Assembly: GCF_003024515.2 (NCBI RefSeq)
Contig: NZ_PYIX02000003.1
Location: 124,001 to 188,000, forward strand
Length of the DNA: 64,000 nt
Direction: 5' to 3'
Source: Acinetobacter sichuanensis
GTDB taxonomy: Bacteria; Pseudomonadota; Gammaproteobacteria; Pseudomonadales; Moraxellaceae
Numbering within the stretch: position 1 is the first letter of the stretch; every line of letters begins with the position of its first letter. The notes below the pieces were generated by a model. That model made no database searches. It was not told the origin of the DNA and worked only from the letters and a program-made list of their open reading frames with translations. Positions 45,200 to 56,081 of this stretch are shown here, piece after piece. The position numbers and the translations under genes are program-made.

Positions 45200-46129
45200 T
45201 TAGTCTTCAGGGTAGGCGATTTTCTTGAGTGCTTTAATATCAGCTTCAGGTGAGCATAGAGAAATAAACTCATAACCATAACCACGTAGCAAATGCCCTT
45301 TACGTACAGCAATCCATGTCGTATTGATTCCAAAAATATCGGTATCAATTTGTTTTAAACGATGGTCGCGTTCTGGGTCATAAGCGACATCATTGACAAT
45401 ACCGACACCCATACCTAGTTCAACATAGGTTTTGATGACATCAGCATCTAGTGCGGACATCACAATATCAACATCTAACTCGGCATCTTGAAAGGCTTTG
45501 TCGATTTTAGAACGACCTGTAAACCCACCGTGATAGGTAATAATTGGATATTCTGCCAATTTTTCTAGTGTGATTTCTTTCGCGTCAAGTTTACTCAGAG
45601 GATGATCTTGTGGCGTAATAATACTGTGTTTCCATTCATAAAATGGAACGCTACCTAAATTATCTTCGGTGGTGAGAGACTCAGTTGCAATACCAATATC
45701 AGCTAAACCAAGAAGTAACATTTCAGAGATTTCAACAGGGCTCGCTTGTTGTAAAATCAGATGAACCTTAGGAAAAGCTTTTTTAAATAAATTAACGATT
45801 GGAGGTAACACATAACGTGCTTGTGTATGTGTTGTTGCAATAGTTAATGTGCCTTCATCCACTTTATTAAAATCATCAGCAAGACGTTTAATATTATCTG
45901 CATCGATGAGCATGCGTTCAACAATACTCAGTAAAGCTTGTCCAGGTTCAGTTAAACCTAATAAACGTTTACCTTTGCGTACAAATAATTGCACACCGAG
46001 TTCATCTTCTAAATCTTTAATGTGTTTACTTACACCTGACTGTGAGGTGTATAAAGCAGCAGAAGCTTCAGTTAAATTATAATTTTGTCGAACCGTTTCT
46101 CGAATAATTCGTAATTGTTGAAAGTTCAT
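45200..46129 (-). CDS. cysB: LysR-type regulator of sulfur assimilation (CysB/Cbl)
   Basis: This 309-residue LysR-family regulator has an N-terminal helix-turn-helix (YNLTEASAALYTSQSGVSKH, ~17-36) and the CysB-type blocks QLFVRKGKRLLGLTEPG and YPIITYHGGFTGRSKID in the effector domain. CysB activates sulfate uptake and cysteine synthesis genes when N-acetylserine signals sulfur need. It lies at the end of the sbp-cysTWA locus, 53 bp from cysA, so it may also be cotranscribed with its targets. It could be Cbl; the two are hard to separate by eye. Confidence 0.9.
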   Translation of the reverse strand: MNFQQLRIIRETVRQNYNLTEASAALYTSQSGVSKHIKDLEDELGVQLFVRKGKRLLGLTEPGQALLSIVERMLIDADNIKRLADDFNKVDEGTLTIATTHTQARYVLPPIVNLFKKAFPKVHLILQQASPVEISEMLLLGLADIGIATESLTTEDNLGSVPFYEWKHSIITPQDHPLSKLDAKEITLEKLAEYPIITYHGGFTGRSKIDKAFQDAELDVDIVMSALDADVIKTYVELGMGVGIVNDVAYDPERDHRLKQIDTDIFGINTTWIAVRKGHLLRGYGYEFISLCSPEADIKALKKIAYPED

Positions 46130-46182
46130 TGTGTGGATACCTCAATCATGGATGAGTGTAGATCACTCACCCGTATAGCGCA

Positions 46183-47244
46183 TTATGCAACTTGATTTTC
46201 AAATAAGTGTAAAGTAGACGGACTGACCCAAACAGTTTGATTTGGTCGAAATTTGTGTAATTTAGCTTCTTCAGAATTTAGAGAAATTTCAATGAGATTA
46301 CCTTGACGATCATGTAACTCAGCCATAATTTTTCCTGCAATCCAAACCTCACGTAAAAATGTTGCTTGGATGGCATTTTCTGTAGGTTGAGTATGAATGA
46401 TGAGTTCATCAGGGCGAGCGAAAGCAATAATCTTGCCATTTGCTGTATTTTGCGCTGCTGCAAGTCGAATCGTATCTTCACCTAAATGAATAACACCTTG
46501 ACGATTTTCACCTTCAAAGCGGTTTGCTTGACCTAAGAAGTCAAAAACAAATGGCGTTGCAGGTCTTTCATAAACTTCACGAGGTGAACCGATTTGTTCA
46601 ATATCACCTTTATTCATCACAACAATTTGGTCAGCAACCTCTAACGCTTCTTCTTGGTCATGTGTGACAAAAATAGAGGTAATATGTAATTCATCATGTA
46701 AAGTACGCAACCAACGACGTAATTCTTTACGTACTTTAGCATCTAATGCGCCAAAGGGTTCATCAAGTAATAATACACGAGGCTCTACAGCTAAGGCACG
46801 TGCCAAAGCAATACGTTGGCGTTGACCACCTGAAAGCTGTGCAGGATAACGATCAGCTAAAAAACCAAGTTGAACTAAATCTAATAAACGCGTGACACGT
46901 TTTTTAATTTCTGCTTCGCTAGGACGCGTTGCGCGTGGACGAACACGTAAACCAAAAGCGACATTATCGTACACAGTCATATGACGAAATAGCGCATAGT
47001 GCTGAAATACAAAACCGACTTGACGTTCACGAACATGAACATTGGTGGCATCTTGTCCTTCAAGAACAATTTGCCCACGATCTGCGGACTCTAAGCCAGC
47101 AATGATACGTAATAAAGTGGTTTTACCGCAGCCAGAAGGACCAAGTAATGCGACCAATTGACCATCTGGAAAATCTAAAGTGATATCTTTTAGTGCATGG
47201 AATGCACCAAAATGTTTTTCAATATTTTTAACTTGAATACTCAT
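46183..47244 (-). CDS. cysA: Sulfate/thiosulfate ABC transporter ATPase
   Basis: It powers sulfate import. It has 353 residues. Walker A is GPSGCGKTT (~33), the ABC signature [15 protein letters not shown] (~140), Walker [14 protein letters not shown] and the H-loop [11 protein letters not shown]-terminal TOBE-like regulatory part spans ~245-345. It is 11 bp downstream of cysW in the operon. Confidence 0.97.
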   Translation of the reverse strand: MSIQVKNIEKHFGAFHALKDITLDFPDGQLVALLGPSGCGKTTLLRIIAGLESADRGQIVLEGQDATNVHVRERQVGFVFQHYALFRHMTVYDNVAFGLRVRPRATRPSEAEIKKRVTRLLDLVQLGFLADRYPAQLSGGQRQRIALARALAVEPRVLLLDEPFGALDAKVRKELRRWLRTLHDELHITSIFVTHDQEEALEVADQIVVMNKGDIEQIGSPREVYERPATPFVFDFLGQANRFEGENRQGVIHLGEDTIRLAAAQNTANGKIIAFARPDELIIHTQPTENAIQATFLREVWIAGKIMAELHDRQGNLIEISLNSEEAKLHKFRPNQTVWVSPSTLHLFENQVA

Positions 47245-47255
47245 GAGGTCATTCC

Positions 47256-48149
47256 TTAAGAAACTGTTGAATCATCTTTACTTTGGTTGAGTCTTTCTTG
47301 GCGGAACTCGACCCATGTTTTAAGAATAAGGGTAATAATTGCCAATAAAGCCAATAATGATGACACGGCAAATGCGGCACTAAAGGTATATTCGTTATAT
47401 AAAATCTCTACATGAAGCGGTAGCGTATTGGTTTCACCACGAATATGCCCAGAAACAACTGAAACTGCACCAAATTCACCCATTGCACGAGCATTACATA
47501 GAATCACACCGTAGATTAGACCCCACTTAATATTTGGCAAAGTGACTTTCCAGAAAGTTTGCCAACCTGAAGCACCTAAAACAATAGCGGCTTCTTCTTC
47601 TTCTGTTCCTTGTGCTTCCATGAGTGGAATGAGCTCACGTGCAACAAAAGGAACGGTAATAAATACAGTAGCTAAAACAATGGCAGGTGTTGCATATAAA
47701 ATTTTAATATCATTATCCATGAGCCAGCCACCTAACCAACCTTGCGAACCAAAGATCAAGACTAGCATTAAACCTGCAATCACAGGAGAAACTGAAAAGG
47801 GTGTATCAATGATCGTGGTTAAAATGGCTTTGCCACGGAAGTTAAACTTCGCAACACACCATGCAGCAGCAACACCAAAAATGACGTTAAGAGGTACTGC
47901 AATTGCAGCAGTTAATAAGGTTAATTTAACGGCTGATAATGTATCTGGATTTACCAAAGCTTCAAAATAAACCGTGAGACCTTGTTTAAACGCCTCAACA
48001 AAAACCAAAATTAATGGCAAAATAAGACAGCTTAAGAAGAAAACCAAGGCAATTGTTAAAAGCGTATAACGTACCCATTTTGGTTCACGTGTTGCGTCTC
48101 GTGACTGCAGTTTTTCAGCTAAAGCCTGACTATTTGTTGTTAAGCTCAT
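47256..48149 (-). CDS. cysW: Sulfate ABC transporter permease CysW
   Basis: This inner-membrane permease pairs with CysT. It has 297 residues from the ATG at 48149, which overlaps the cysT stop as ATGA and implies coupled translation; codons upstream in the frame belong to the cysT end. Six membrane segments and the ATPase-contact loop [20 protein letters not shown] (EAA motif) are visible. Confidence 0.96.
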   Translation of the reverse strand: MSLTTNSQALAEKLQSRDATREPKWVRYTLLTIALVFFLSCLILPLILVFVEAFKQGLTVYFEALVNPDTLSAVKLTLLTAAIAVPLNVIFGVAAAWCVAKFNFRGKAILTTIIDTPFSVSPVIAGLMLVLIFGSQGWLGGWLMDNDIKILYATPAIVLATVFITVPFVARELIPLMEAQGTEEEEAAIVLGASGWQTFWKVTLPNIKWGLIYGVILCNARAMGEFGAVSVVSGHIRGETNTLPLHVEILYNEYTFSAAFAVSSLLALLAIITLILKTWVEFRQERLNQSKDDSTVS

Positions 48150-48979
48150 CGTGCAGTTCTCCCTGTACGGCGACTTGCCCAAGCTTGAATCAAGTTAATT
48201 AAGAACAAGATAAAAAATGAGATGACTAACATGACCACAGCAATTGTTGTTGCACCTGCATAGTCATATTCTTCTAAACGAGAAATAATCATTAATGGTG
48301 CAATTTCAGTTTCAAAGGGTTGATTACCCGCAATGAAAATAACAGAGCCATATTCACCAACACCACGAGCAAATGCTAAAGCAAAGCCTGTTAATAGTGC
48401 AGGAAAGAGCACAGGTAAAATCACTTTAGTAATAATTTGAAAACGGTTTGCACCTAAAGCAGAAGCTGCTTCTTCTAATTCTGTTTCAAAATCACTTAAA
48501 ACAGGTTGTACTGTACGTACTACAAATGGAATTCCAATAAAAATCAATGCTAAAGTAATACCTAATGGAGTATACGCAACTTTTATTCCTAAAGGCTCTA
48601 GATATTGACCAATCCATCCTGTAGGTGCATAAAGAGAAGTTAAGGCAATCCCTGCAACAGCAGTGGGTAATGCAAACGGTAAATCAACGAGAGCATCAAC
48701 AATGCGTTTACCAGGAAAGGTGTAACGAACCAAACACCAAGCCAGTAACAAGCCAAATACAACATTAATTAAGGCTGCAATAATTGCTGTACTAAAGCTG
48801 AGTTGTAGAGATTTTAAAATACGTTCAGAACTTAGGATTTCCCAAAGTCCGTCCCAACCTACACCTAATGATTTTATAAATACAGCAGATAATGGTATCA
48901 GTACTATTAAAGACAAATACGCAAGGGTGAAGCCTAGTGAAAGACCAAATCCTGGCAGCACTCGGGATCGCTGCGACAT
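48146..48979 (-). CDS. cysT: Sulfate ABC transporter permease CysT (CysU)
   Basis: It is the first permease of the sulfate transporter. It has 277 residues and six membrane segments. The EAA loop is [20 protein letters not shown] (~170). [17 protein letters not shown] is the conserved block near segment five. Its stop overlaps the cysW start by four bases. It is preceded by a hairpin and the small hydrolase gene. Confidence 0.97.
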   Translation of the reverse strand: MSQRSRVLPGFGLSLGFTLAYLSLIVLIPLSAVFIKSLGVGWDGLWEILSSERILKSLQLSFSTAIIAALINVVFGLLLAWCLVRYTFPGKRIVDALVDLPFALPTAVAGIALTSLYAPTGWIGQYLEPLGIKVAYTPLGITLALIFIGIPFVVRTVQPVLSDFETELEEAASALGANRFQIITKVILPVLFPALLTGFALAFARGVGEYGSVIFIAGNQPFETEIAPLMIISRLEEYDYAGATTIAVVMLVISFFILFLINLIQAWASRRTGRTAR

Positions 48980-49001
48980 GACTACTCCTCAAAGAGAGAA
49001 A

Positions 49002-49021
49002 GCTTGTTGAAGTCAACAAGC
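49002..49021 (-). other. Perfect hairpin between the hydrolase gene and cysT
   Basis: GCTTGTTGA-AG-TCAACAAGC is a perfect 9-bp inverted repeat just upstream of the cysT ribosome-binding region. No T run follows closely, so processing or attenuation is more likely than full termination. Confidence 0.5.
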
Positions 49022-49062
49022 CAATAAACTAAACAACTTTTGCCAAGCTTAAAAGGCAATAC

Positions 49063-49668
49063 TCAAATTGCAAATTTAAAAAACAACTTGCTGTCATCAA
49101 AATTATTGATATAAGGTATTGATGGTGTTGCAATTAAATGATCAAAAATTTCAGGAAAAGTATTAAAACCAGAAGCAACATTGATATGACCTGCTTGCCC
49201 CAGATTATAAGCTTGAATGTTCCAAGCTTTTGCCAAAGCCTGTGCATCTTCAAAATTTAACCAAGGATCATTTTCAGAAATAATCATATCAACAGGCACA
49301 TGAATGCTTAGATTGTGAAAATACTCAGCATAATTGCCAATGCTATCTCGTGCAAAACCAGCTTCACCAAAACGAGCAGGGTTGGCAGGTGCAACCAAAA
49401 CAAGTTTTTTAACTTTTTTAGTTAATTCAGGATGTTGAGCTAATGCTGCAACACTGGTTAAACAACCAAAGCTATGTGCAACAATTTGGACAGGACGATT
49501 TGTTTTATTTAAGGTATCAACAAATTTTTCAATCCAATGTGCTAACACAGGAAGGTTCCAATTCTCTTGTTGCACACGAGAGCAAGACATGAGTTGGCGC
49601 TGTAACCAAGATTGCCAATGATCATAATCACTGCCACCTACACCTGGAACAATTACGGTATGAATCAT
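49063..49668 (-). CDS. RBBP9/YdeN-type alpha/beta hydrolase
   Basis: This 201-residue serine hydrolase of the RBBP9/YdeN family has VPGVGGSDYDHWQSWLQ at the start, the nucleophile in VAHSFGCLTS (~67), the acid in ISENDPWLNFEDA (~133) and the histidine in AGHINVASGF (~160). The substrate is unknown. It sits between sbp and cysT in the sulfate operon (23 bp after sbp and 83 bp before cysT), which suggests an accessory role in sulfur metabolism or chance insertion. Confidence 0.9.
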   Translation of the reverse strand: MIHTVIVPGVGGSDYDHWQSWLQRQLMSCSRVQQENWNLPVLAHWIEKFVDTLNKTNRPVQIVAHSFGCLTSVAALAQHPELTKKVKKLVLVAPANPARFGEAGFARDSIGNYAEYFHNLSIHVPVDMIISENDPWLNFEDAQALAKAWNIQAYNLGQAGHINVASGFNTFPEIFDHLIATPSIPYINNFDDSKLFFKFAI

Positions 49669-49691
49669 GTCGATGCTCCTGCTTAAGCGTA

Positions 49692-50699
49692 TTATTTCGC
49701 TGTGTTTGCTTTTACAATTTGATCAAAAACACCATTATTTTCAAAATGTTGCTTTTGAACTTTAGTCCAACCACCAAACTCTTTATCAATCGTGACTAAT
49801 TTGAGTGGTTTAAATGTTGTACTATACTTTTGTAAAGTTGCAGCATTACGTGGACGGTAGTAATTTTTTGCTGCAATTTCTTGTCCTGCTGGTGAATATA
49901 AATAGTTCAAATAAGCTTTAGCTAGGTTCAGGTTGCCATCTTTTTGAGCATTTTTTTCCACAATTGCAACAGGTGGTTCAGCTAAAATAGAGAGTGAAGG
50001 TGTAATAATTTCAAATTTACCAGGCTGTTCACGTTGCGCTAAAAATGCTTCATTTTCCCAAGCCAATAGCACATCACCAATACCACGCTCAGCAAATGTT
50101 GTCGTTGCACCACGTGCGCCTGAGTCTAAAACTTTGGTTTGTTTATAAATTTGGCGTACAAAATCTTGTGCTTTAGCATCTGTACCATATTTATGTTTTG
50201 CCCATGCCCAAGCTGCTAAATAGTTCCAACGCGCACCACCTGACGTTTTTGGATTTGGGGTAATAATTTCTACACCTGGTTTTACTAAATCTGCCCAGTC
50301 TTTAATGGCTTTAGGGTTGCCTTTACGTACTAAGAAGACAATGGTTGATGTATAAGGTGTAGAGTTTTGTGGAAATTTCTTTTGCCAATCTTTTGGTAAT
50401 AAATCTGTCTTTTCTGCAATTGCATCAATATCAGCCGCTAAAGCAAGCGTTACTACATCCGCCCCTAAGCCATCAATCACAGAACGAGCTTGTTTTCCTG
50501 AACCACCATGTGATTGTTTAAAATCAATATCTTGTCCTGTTTTTGACTTCCAATATACTGCAAACTGTTTATTGAAATTGTCATAAAGTTCACGTGTTGG
50601 GTCATAAGAAACGTTTAGAAAATCTTTTGCACTTGCGCTCAAAGATGTCACTGAAATGAGTGCAGCAACAACACCTAATTTTAATTTTGAAAATTGCAT
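49692..50699 (-). CDS. sbp: Periplasmic sulfate-binding protein
   Basis: It captures sulfate for CysTWA. It has 335 residues from the ATG at 50699 ([11 protein letters not shown]), with a signal cut near LSASAKD. Conserved ligand regions are [45 protein letters not shown] and NYYRPRN. It could be the thiosulfate-preferring CysP, but SYDPTRE plus the length favours Sbp. It is the first gene of the locus; the CysB site is expected in the 160 bp between it and pabC. Confidence 0.94.
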   Translation of the reverse strand: MQFSKLKLGVVAALISVTSLSASAKDFLNVSYDPTRELYDNFNKQFAVYWKSKTGQDIDFKQSHGGSGKQARSVIDGLGADVVTLALAADIDAIAEKTDLLPKDWQKKFPQNSTPYTSTIVFLVRKGNPKAIKDWADLVKPGVEIITPNPKTSGGARWNYLAAWAWAKHKYGTDAKAQDFVRQIYKQTKVLDSGARGATTTFAERGIGDVLLAWENEAFLAQREQPGKFEIITPSLSILAEPPVAIVEKNAQKDGNLNLAKAYLNYLYSPAGQEIAAKNYYRPRNAATLQKYSTTFKPLKLVTIDKEFGGWTKVQKQHFENNGVFDQIVKANTAK

Positions 50700-50860
50700 C
50701 TGATATGCCCCAAACAATTTGTAATTTCGTTAATATGCGTGCAGCATAACGCCAGTCTTTATCCATAAAAAATAATAAAAAATGAATTTTATATGAATAA
50801 AAACGCATAAGATGAGTTGGTAAATATGTATGTTTTTGGTGTTTTTTTAGGAAAATGAGT

Positions 50861-51706
50861 ATGGTTTTTTGTTATAAAAATGGTCAAATTATTGATAATA
50901 TTTCAATTTTTGATCGCGCGTTTCAGTATGGAGATGGTTGTTTTACCACTGCCCGTATTCATCAAAATGTCATCGAATTAGACTATTTACATCGTCAACG
51001 TTTGCAACAATCTGCTGAACGGTTATTTTTGACAGTAGATTTTTCCCTTTTAGATAAAATGCTCAAACAGCTTACACAAAAATTTGATGTATTAAATGGG
51101 ACTTTAAAAATCGTAATCAGTCGTGGTGAAGGGCAACGAGGCTACCTGATGCCTGATCATCCCGCAGATTTATATGTATTTTATTATCCACAAAACACCC
51201 AAAACTTTCAGCCCGAATTGATTCAAAGTGGAGTATTAACCCAAAAAATTGGTTTAACCATGCCTAAACTTGTGGGATTAAAAAGTTTGAATCGACTTGA
51301 ACAAGTGATGTTAAAAAAAGAAGCACATGAAAAAGGATGGCTTGAAGCTTTGGTGGTCGATATACAAGATCAAATTGTTGAAGGAGTGAGCAGTAATTGT
51401 TTTATTCAAATAAACAATACATGGATTACGCCTGAACTCCGCTATAATGGTGTGCATGGTGTTATGCGTGCTGAGATTTTGCAGCGTATGCAACGCCACA
51501 AGATTTCATGTGAACAACGTATCGTTGATTTTAATGAAATTCCACATATTCAAAGTCTATTTTTTTGTAATGCGTTAAGCCCGATGAAAATAGTACATAC
51601 TTTGAATACACGTGCTTTAGAGATTCAACCTTGTGTTGAATTATTTGAAAATTTGCAATTACAACTGTTTAAATCTCATGCCGAATACTCCTGTAAAAAC
51701 CAATAA
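50861..51706 (+). CDS. pabC: Aminodeoxychorismate lyase
   Basis: It is a PLP enzyme that releases pyruvate from 4-amino-4-deoxychorismate to give p-aminobenzoate for folate. It has 281 residues. The PLP lysine is in GLKSLNRLEQVML (~145). FQYGDGCFTT near the start and IVEGVSSNCFI (~178) are family blocks. The start at 50861 is favoured: AGGA is eight bases away versus two for the ATG at 50855. It overlaps mltG by 29 bp. Confidence 0.93.
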   Translation: MVFCYKNGQIIDNISIFDRAFQYGDGCFTTARIHQNVIELDYLHRQRLQQSAERLFLTVDFSLLDKMLKQLTQKFDVLNGTLKIVISRGEGQRGYLMPDHPADLYVFYYPQNTQNFQPELIQSGVLTQKIGLTMPKLVGLKSLNRLEQVMLKKEAHEKGWLEALVVDIQDQIVEGVSSNCFIQINNTWITPELRYNGVHGVMRAEILQRMQRHKISCEQRIVDFNEIPHIQSLFFCNALSPMKIVHTLNTRALEIQPCVELFENLQLQLFKSHAEYSCKNQ

Positions 51707-52709
51707 CAAATTTTATAAAGGCATTGCGCTTGTACTGATTGGACTTTTAGTCTTAGGTGCAGTCGTGTTGAAAATGAGTTTATTTAAAACCTATCCAGTC
51801 AATGGTCAGAAGCAAAAACTGGTGATTGATAATGGTGAAACTTATACTAGATTTATTGATCAATTAGCCAAAGATGACAAAGTCAGTTTTCCAATTATTT
51901 TGAAGTTATATCGCAAAGCATTTATTCAGGAAACCATGAAAGCAGGTGTCTATGAAGTGACGCAAGGCATGAGTGTACGTGAAGTGTTGTTAATGGTCTC
52001 TGATGCTGATAATGCACAAATGAACCGTATTCTGGTGATTGAAGGAACGACAACAAAGCAGCTTTTAAAGACCTTGAAAAAAGATCAATATGTGAAAACT
52101 GAGGTTGCAAATCTACCTACCGCTGAGATGCTTAAAGCTTTAAATATTCCTTTTGAGCATGCTGAAGGTCTATTTGCACCTGATACCTATTTCTTTGATA
52201 AAGGCGCAACTGATCAAAAGATTCTGACCGATTTATATCAGCGTCAAATGAAAATTTTAGATGCTGCTTGGGAAAAACGTGATCAAGGTTTACCGTATCA
52301 AAATAAATATGAAGCCTTGATTATGGCATCCATTATTGAACGTGAAACCAGTGTAGACAGTGAGTTAGAGCAAGTATCAGGGGTATTTGTCCGCCGTTTG
52401 AAATTAGGAATGCGTCTGCAAACTGACCCAACTGTGATTTATGGTATGGGTGACAACTATAAAGGTAATATCAGCAAACAAGATTTGCGTACACCTACAC
52501 CGTATAACACCTATACGATCAATGGTTTACCACCTACACCGATTGCTTTGCCAAGTAAAAAAGCCATTGAGGCAGCCATGCATCCTGACAACTCAGACAA
52601 TATTTACTTTGTGGCAACAGGCAATGGTGGGCATAAATTTTCAAGTAATCTGGCAGATCATAACAAAGCAGTTCAGGAATACCTTGCTGTCATGCGTGCT
52701 AAAAATTAA
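51678..52709 (+). CDS. mltG: Endolytic murein transglycosylase MltG
   Basis: It cuts nascent peptidoglycan strands at the inner membrane and sets glycan length. It has 343 residues. One N-terminal membrane segment (~14-33) is followed by a LysM-like domain and the YceG catalytic domain with the Glu in ASIIERET (~228). LQTDPTVIYGMG and PYNTYTINGLPPTPI are the usual C-terminal blocks. The start at 51678 lies inside pabC; the overlap suggests coupled translation. tmk follows after 9 bp. Confidence 0.95.
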   Translation: MPNTPVKTNNKFYKGIALVLIGLLVLGAVVLKMSLFKTYPVNGQKQKLVIDNGETYTRFIDQLAKDDKVSFPIILKLYRKAFIQETMKAGVYEVTQGMSVREVLLMVSDADNAQMNRILVIEGTTTKQLLKTLKKDQYVKTEVANLPTAEMLKALNIPFEHAEGLFAPDTYFFDKGATDQKILTDLYQRQMKILDAAWEKRDQGLPYQNKYEALIMASIIERETSVDSELEQVSGVFVRRLKLGMRLQTDPTVIYGMGDNYKGNISKQDLRTPTPYNTYTINGLPPTPIALPSKKAIEAAMHPDNSDNIYFVATGNGGHKFSSNLADHNKAVQEYLAVMRAKN

Positions 52710-52718
52710 GGAGTAGTT

Positions 52719-53327
52719 ATGTTTATTAGTTTTGAAGGCACAGAAGGCGTAGGTAAAACCACACTGATTGGAAAATTATTTGAGCATTTTCAGACGCAAG
52801 GTAAAGATGTTGTACTGACCCGTGAGCCAGGTGGAACACCGTTGGCTGAGCAAATTCGTGGGTTATTGCTGTCAGTCAATCATGATGAACAAATGAGTCA
52901 TGATACTGAATTATTGTTGATGTATGCCGCACGGGCGCAGCATTTGGATCGGGTTATTTTACCTGCCTTGGCAGAGGGTAAAATTGTATTATGTGATCGT
53001 TTTACGGACAGCAGTTTTGCTTATCAATGTGCAGGGCGTGGGCTGAGTCGGGAAAAACTACAACTTCTGAATGAAAACTTTGTCAGTCGAATGCCTGATC
53101 TTACTTTTTGGTTGGATGCACCAATTGAATTGGGCATGACACGTGCACGAGAGCGAGGTGCTTTAGACCGTTTCGAACAAGAAAAAGTTGCTTTTTTTGC
53201 ATCTGTCCGTTCAGGATTTGCAGAAATTCATACACGTGAGCCTGAGCGTATGAAGCGTTTAGATGCAACACAAAGTCCTGAACAGGTGTTTGCTGAGGCT
53301 TTAAGCTATTTGGCTGAATGTGTTTAA
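52719..53327 (+). CDS. tmk: Thymidylate kinase
   Basis: It phosphorylates dTMP to dTDP. It has 202 residues. The P-loop is FEGTEGVGKTT (~5), the DR motif CDRFTDSSFAYQ (~90), and the lid has ARERGALDRFE (~142). GGAG precedes the ATG. It ends the pabC-mltG-tmk unit; holB, the usual next gene, is absent here. Confidence 0.97.
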   Translation: MFISFEGTEGVGKTTLIGKLFEHFQTQGKDVVLTREPGGTPLAEQIRGLLLSVNHDEQMSHDTELLLMYAARAQHLDRVILPALAEGKIVLCDRFTDSSFAYQCAGRGLSREKLQLLNENFVSRMPDLTFWLDAPIELGMTRARERGALDRFEQEKVAFFASVRSGFAEIHTREPERMKRLDATQSPEQVFAEALSYLAECV

Positions 53328-53335
53328 TCATCGCT

Positions 53336-53785
53336 TTAGTCACAATTTTTCCAGATTAAAATTGCTTTGCCATAAGGGGAAATGACAGGAACCCAAGCTT
53401 CTGTGATTTCCTCCAGTCGGCTCAGGTCTAAATATAAATGCTGACGTTGATCATCTTCTGGTTCATTGCTCGTGAACCAAATGGTGATATTTTCTATGCA
53501 GCTTCGCAGTTGATCTAATTGTTGTTGATTGAGTTTGGTTGCACTGCGACAATATTGTCCTTGATGAAATATTTGTCTTAACTTGTGTGAATATTCATCT
53601 AATAAAACATCTGTATCAAATGTCAGTCCAATCAACGGAATTAAATAGCCTTCAGTGCTGCGTATTTGATTCTCTAAACCTGCGCACTGACTTGCATAAA
53701 ATACTTGCGTTGATTTTTCAACAATTAAGTATAACCATGCGCTTTGTGTACCATCGGCATCTATAAAAATGTAAGGGGTTTGCAT
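53336..53785 (-). CDS. Small protein resembling the DUF6210 family
   Basis: This 149-residue protein starts at the ATG at 53785 (MQTPYIFIDADGTQSAW); the open frame continues upstream but is AT-rich and atypical. YASQCAGLENQIRSTEGYLIP, seen in part, and the ending WVPVISPYGKAILIWKNCD with EITEA before it resemble what I recall of DUF6210 proteins, which have no assigned function. It has no signal or membrane segment. It converges on tmk with only 8 bp between stops, and stands apart from any operon. Confidence 0.68.
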   Translation of the reverse strand: MQTPYIFIDADGTQSAWLYLIVEKSTQVFYASQCAGLENQIRSTEGYLIPLIGLTFDTDVLLDEYSHKLRQIFHQGQYCRSATKLNQQQLDQLRSCIENITIWFTSNEPEDDQRQHLYLDLSRLEEITEAWVPVISPYGKAILIWKNCD

Positions 53786-53963
53786 CGTATTTGATGAAAA
53801 TTTATGGTTTGAGTGACTTTTAAAATAGAACAAAATGAAAGCATTGGCAAAAAGCTTCTTTTTGATTGAAAATGTGAACCCAAGCGTTCTCAAGTCTTTA
53901 CAGAAAAAGCTTTATATTGAAAATACAGTGTCATAAAGAAATAATTCAAGGGATGAATGAAAA

Positions 53964-54380
53964 ATGAAAAGCACTAAAAAGGAAATTATTGATTTTTTAA
54001 CAGTCCATTTTCCTCCGAGTTTAGAAAAATGTGAAATTGAGGAAGTCACCGAGTGTGGCGCAAGCTTGATTTGGCATGTGAGTGGCACAGACATTCGCCC
54101 TGGGGGGACGATTTCAGGACCGACCATGATGACTTTGGCTGATTTTGCTTTATATGTCGCGATTTTAGGTGAAATTGGCATTGTCGGTTTGGCAGTCACA
54201 ACCAATTTAAATATTAATTTTTTACGTAAACCCTCTGGTGGCGTAGATTTGCGTGGGGTATGTAAACTCATGAAAGTTGGACAGGCGTTGATTGTTGGTG
54301 AAGTCTGGATTTACTCGATTGATCAGGATGAGCCTGTCGCGCATGTCACGGGTACGTATTCGATTCCACCGAAAAGATAA
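53964..54380 (+). CDS. PaaI-type hot-dog thioesterase
   Basis: This 138-residue single hot-dog domain protein probably hydrolyses an acyl-CoA. The region RPGGTISGPTMMTLADFALY (~48-67) holds the usual catalytic Asp of the PaaI branch. Conserved strands VTTNLNINFLRK and VGEVWIYS follow. The substrate is unknown. It converges on nadB and shares a terminator with it. Confidence 0.88.
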   Translation: MKSTKKEIIDFLTVHFPPSLEKCEIEEVTECGASLIWHVSGTDIRPGGTISGPTMMTLADFALYVAILGEIGIVGLAVTTNLNINFLRKPSGGVDLRGVCKLMKVGQALIVGEVWIYSIDQDEPVAHVTGTYSIPPKR

Positions 54381-54401
54381 AACCATCTAGACTGTTTTAG
54401 T

Positions 54402-54435
54402 TAAAAAAAGAGATTCAAAAGAATCTCTTTTTTAA
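54402..54435. terminator. Bidirectional terminator between the PaaI-type gene and nadB
   Basis: AAAAAGAGATTC pairs with GAATCTCTTTTT around a 4-nt loop, with A and T flanks. Confidence 0.92.
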
Positions 54436-54443
54436 TGTATTAA

Positions 54444-56081
54444 TCAAGTATTAACCAAAGGTGTATCGACTTTGAAGTCAGGTGGCGTGAGTACAGTTTT
54501 ACGTAGTTCTGGCGCCAGTTCAGGGTAGTCCAATGTATAGTGCAAACCACGTGATTCCTTGCGTTCCATCGCACAGCGCACAATCATTTCTGAGACCAAA
54601 ACCAAATTACGCAGTTCGATCAGATTTTTACTGACATGGTAATCCTGATAGTACTCAGTAATTTCTTTTTTAAGCATTTCAATACGATGTAATGCACGTT
54701 GTAAACGCTTCGTGGTTCGGACAATACCAACATAGTTCCACATGGTGGCACGTAGTTCATCCCAATTTTGTAAAATCACCACATCTTCATCTGGATTTGA
54801 AGCTTGTGAGGCATCCCATTCAGGAACTTGTGGGACTTCAAAATGCTGCTGATATTTTTCTTCAATATCTTTGGCAGCACTCATACCATAAACAAAACAT
54901 TCTAGTAATGAATTACTTGCCATACGGTTTGCACCATGTAAGCCTGTGTAGGATGTTTCTCCAATGGCATACAAACCTGCAATATCAGTTTCACTGTTTT
55001 CATCGACCACGACACCGCCACAGGTATAATGTGCAGCAGGGACAACTGGAATCATTTCCTTGGTAATATCAATGCCTAGTTCAAGTAAACGTGCATAGAG
55101 GGTTGGAAAATGTTCTTTGATAAAATCAGCAGGTTTGTGACTGATATCAAGCCATACATGTCGAATACCTAAGCGTTTGATTTCATAATCAATGGCACGT
55201 GCCACAATATCTCGTGGTGCCAGTTCTGCGCGTTCATCAAAGCGCAGCATAAAACGTTCACCATCTGGTAAACGCAGATAAGCACCTTCACCACGCATGG
55301 CTTCTGTGATTAAGAAAGAACGCGCCTGAGGATGATATAAACAGGTTGGATGGAATTGATTAAACTCCATATTGGCAACACGACAACCTGCACGATATGC
55401 CATAGCGATCCCATCACCTGTGGCAATATCAGGATTTGATGTATATAAATAGGCTTTCATAGCACCACCACAAGCAAGTGCAGTAAATGGTGCTAAAAAG
55501 GTATGAACATTTTCATTACGTTCATCCAGTGCATATAAGCCCACAGCATGATTTGCTTCGTGAGTATGCCCAAGTTTATGCGTGGTAATGAGGTCAATGG
55601 CAATATAATTTTCAAAAATTGTAATATTTTCTTTTTCTTGGGCGCGTTCAACCAAAGTGGTAGAAATGGCTTTGCCTGTTGCATCTGCAGCATGAATAAT
55701 ACGACGCTGAGAATGTCCACCTTCACGGGTCAAATGTAATTGTTCATCATCATCTAAAGTAAATTGCACACCATGACCAAGCAGGAAATCAACCGAAGGG
55801 CGTCCACCTTCAACGGTATGTTTAACAGCATCTAATTCACAAAGTTGGGCACCTGCAATCATGGTGTCATCTATATGTTGTTGAATAGAGTCTGTTTCAT
55901 CAAGTACCGCAGCAACGCCACCTTGTGCAAAATAAGTACTTGCATCCGTTAGATTTGATTTGGCTAAAACCGCAATCTTAAAATGTGCTGGCAAAGATAA
56001 AGCAAGGCTTAAACCTGCGCCACCACTTCCCACAATAATCACGTCAAATTGATGCGTGGTTTTTAAATTAGGCATGTCCAT
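54444..56081 (-). CDS. nadB: L-aspartate oxidase
   Basis: It is an FAD enzyme that oxidises aspartate to iminoaspartate, the first step of NAD synthesis. It has 545 residues. The FAD fold is [15 protein letters not shown] (~14). [26 protein letters not shown] and [14 protein letters not shown] are the fumarate-reductase-like catalytic blocks. The C-terminal helical domain starts at ~440. An ATG two codons later (56075) is also possible. Confidence 0.96.
   Translation of the reverse strand: MDMPNLKTTHQFDVIIVGSGGAGLSLALSLPAHFKIAVLAKSNLTDASTYFAQGGVAAVLDETDSIQQHIDDTMIAGAQLCELDAVKHTVEGGRPSVDFLLGHGVQFTLDDDEQLHLTREGGHSQRRIIHAADATGKAISTTLVERAQEKENITIFENYIAIDLITTHKLGHTHEANHAVGLYALDERNENVHTFLAPFTALACGGAMKAYLYTSNPDIATGDGIAMAYRAGCRVANMEFNQFHPTCLYHPQARSFLITEAMRGEGAYLRLPDGERFMLRFDERAELAPRDIVARAIDYEIKRLGIRHVWLDISHKPADFIKEHFPTLYARLLELGIDITKEMIPVVPAAHYTCGGVVVDENSETDIAGLYAIGETSYTGLHGANRMASNSLLECFVYGMSAAKDIEEKYQQHFEVPQVPEWDASQASNPDEDVVILQNWDELRATMWNYVGIVRTTKRLQRALHRIEMLKKEITEYYQDYHVSKNLIELRNLVLVSEMIVRCAMERKESRGLHYTLDYPELAPELRKTVLTPPDFKVDTPLVNT

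Noticed and set aside
46136..46182. Terminator between cysA and cysB
   Set aside because: The small GAGTG/CACTC hairpin is weak and lacks a T run; readthrough from cysA into cysB is more likely.
53786..53893. Longer N-terminus for the DUF6210-like protein
   Set aside because: Lys/Phe-rich AT-driven translation unlike the rest; MQTPYIF start fits the remembered family start.
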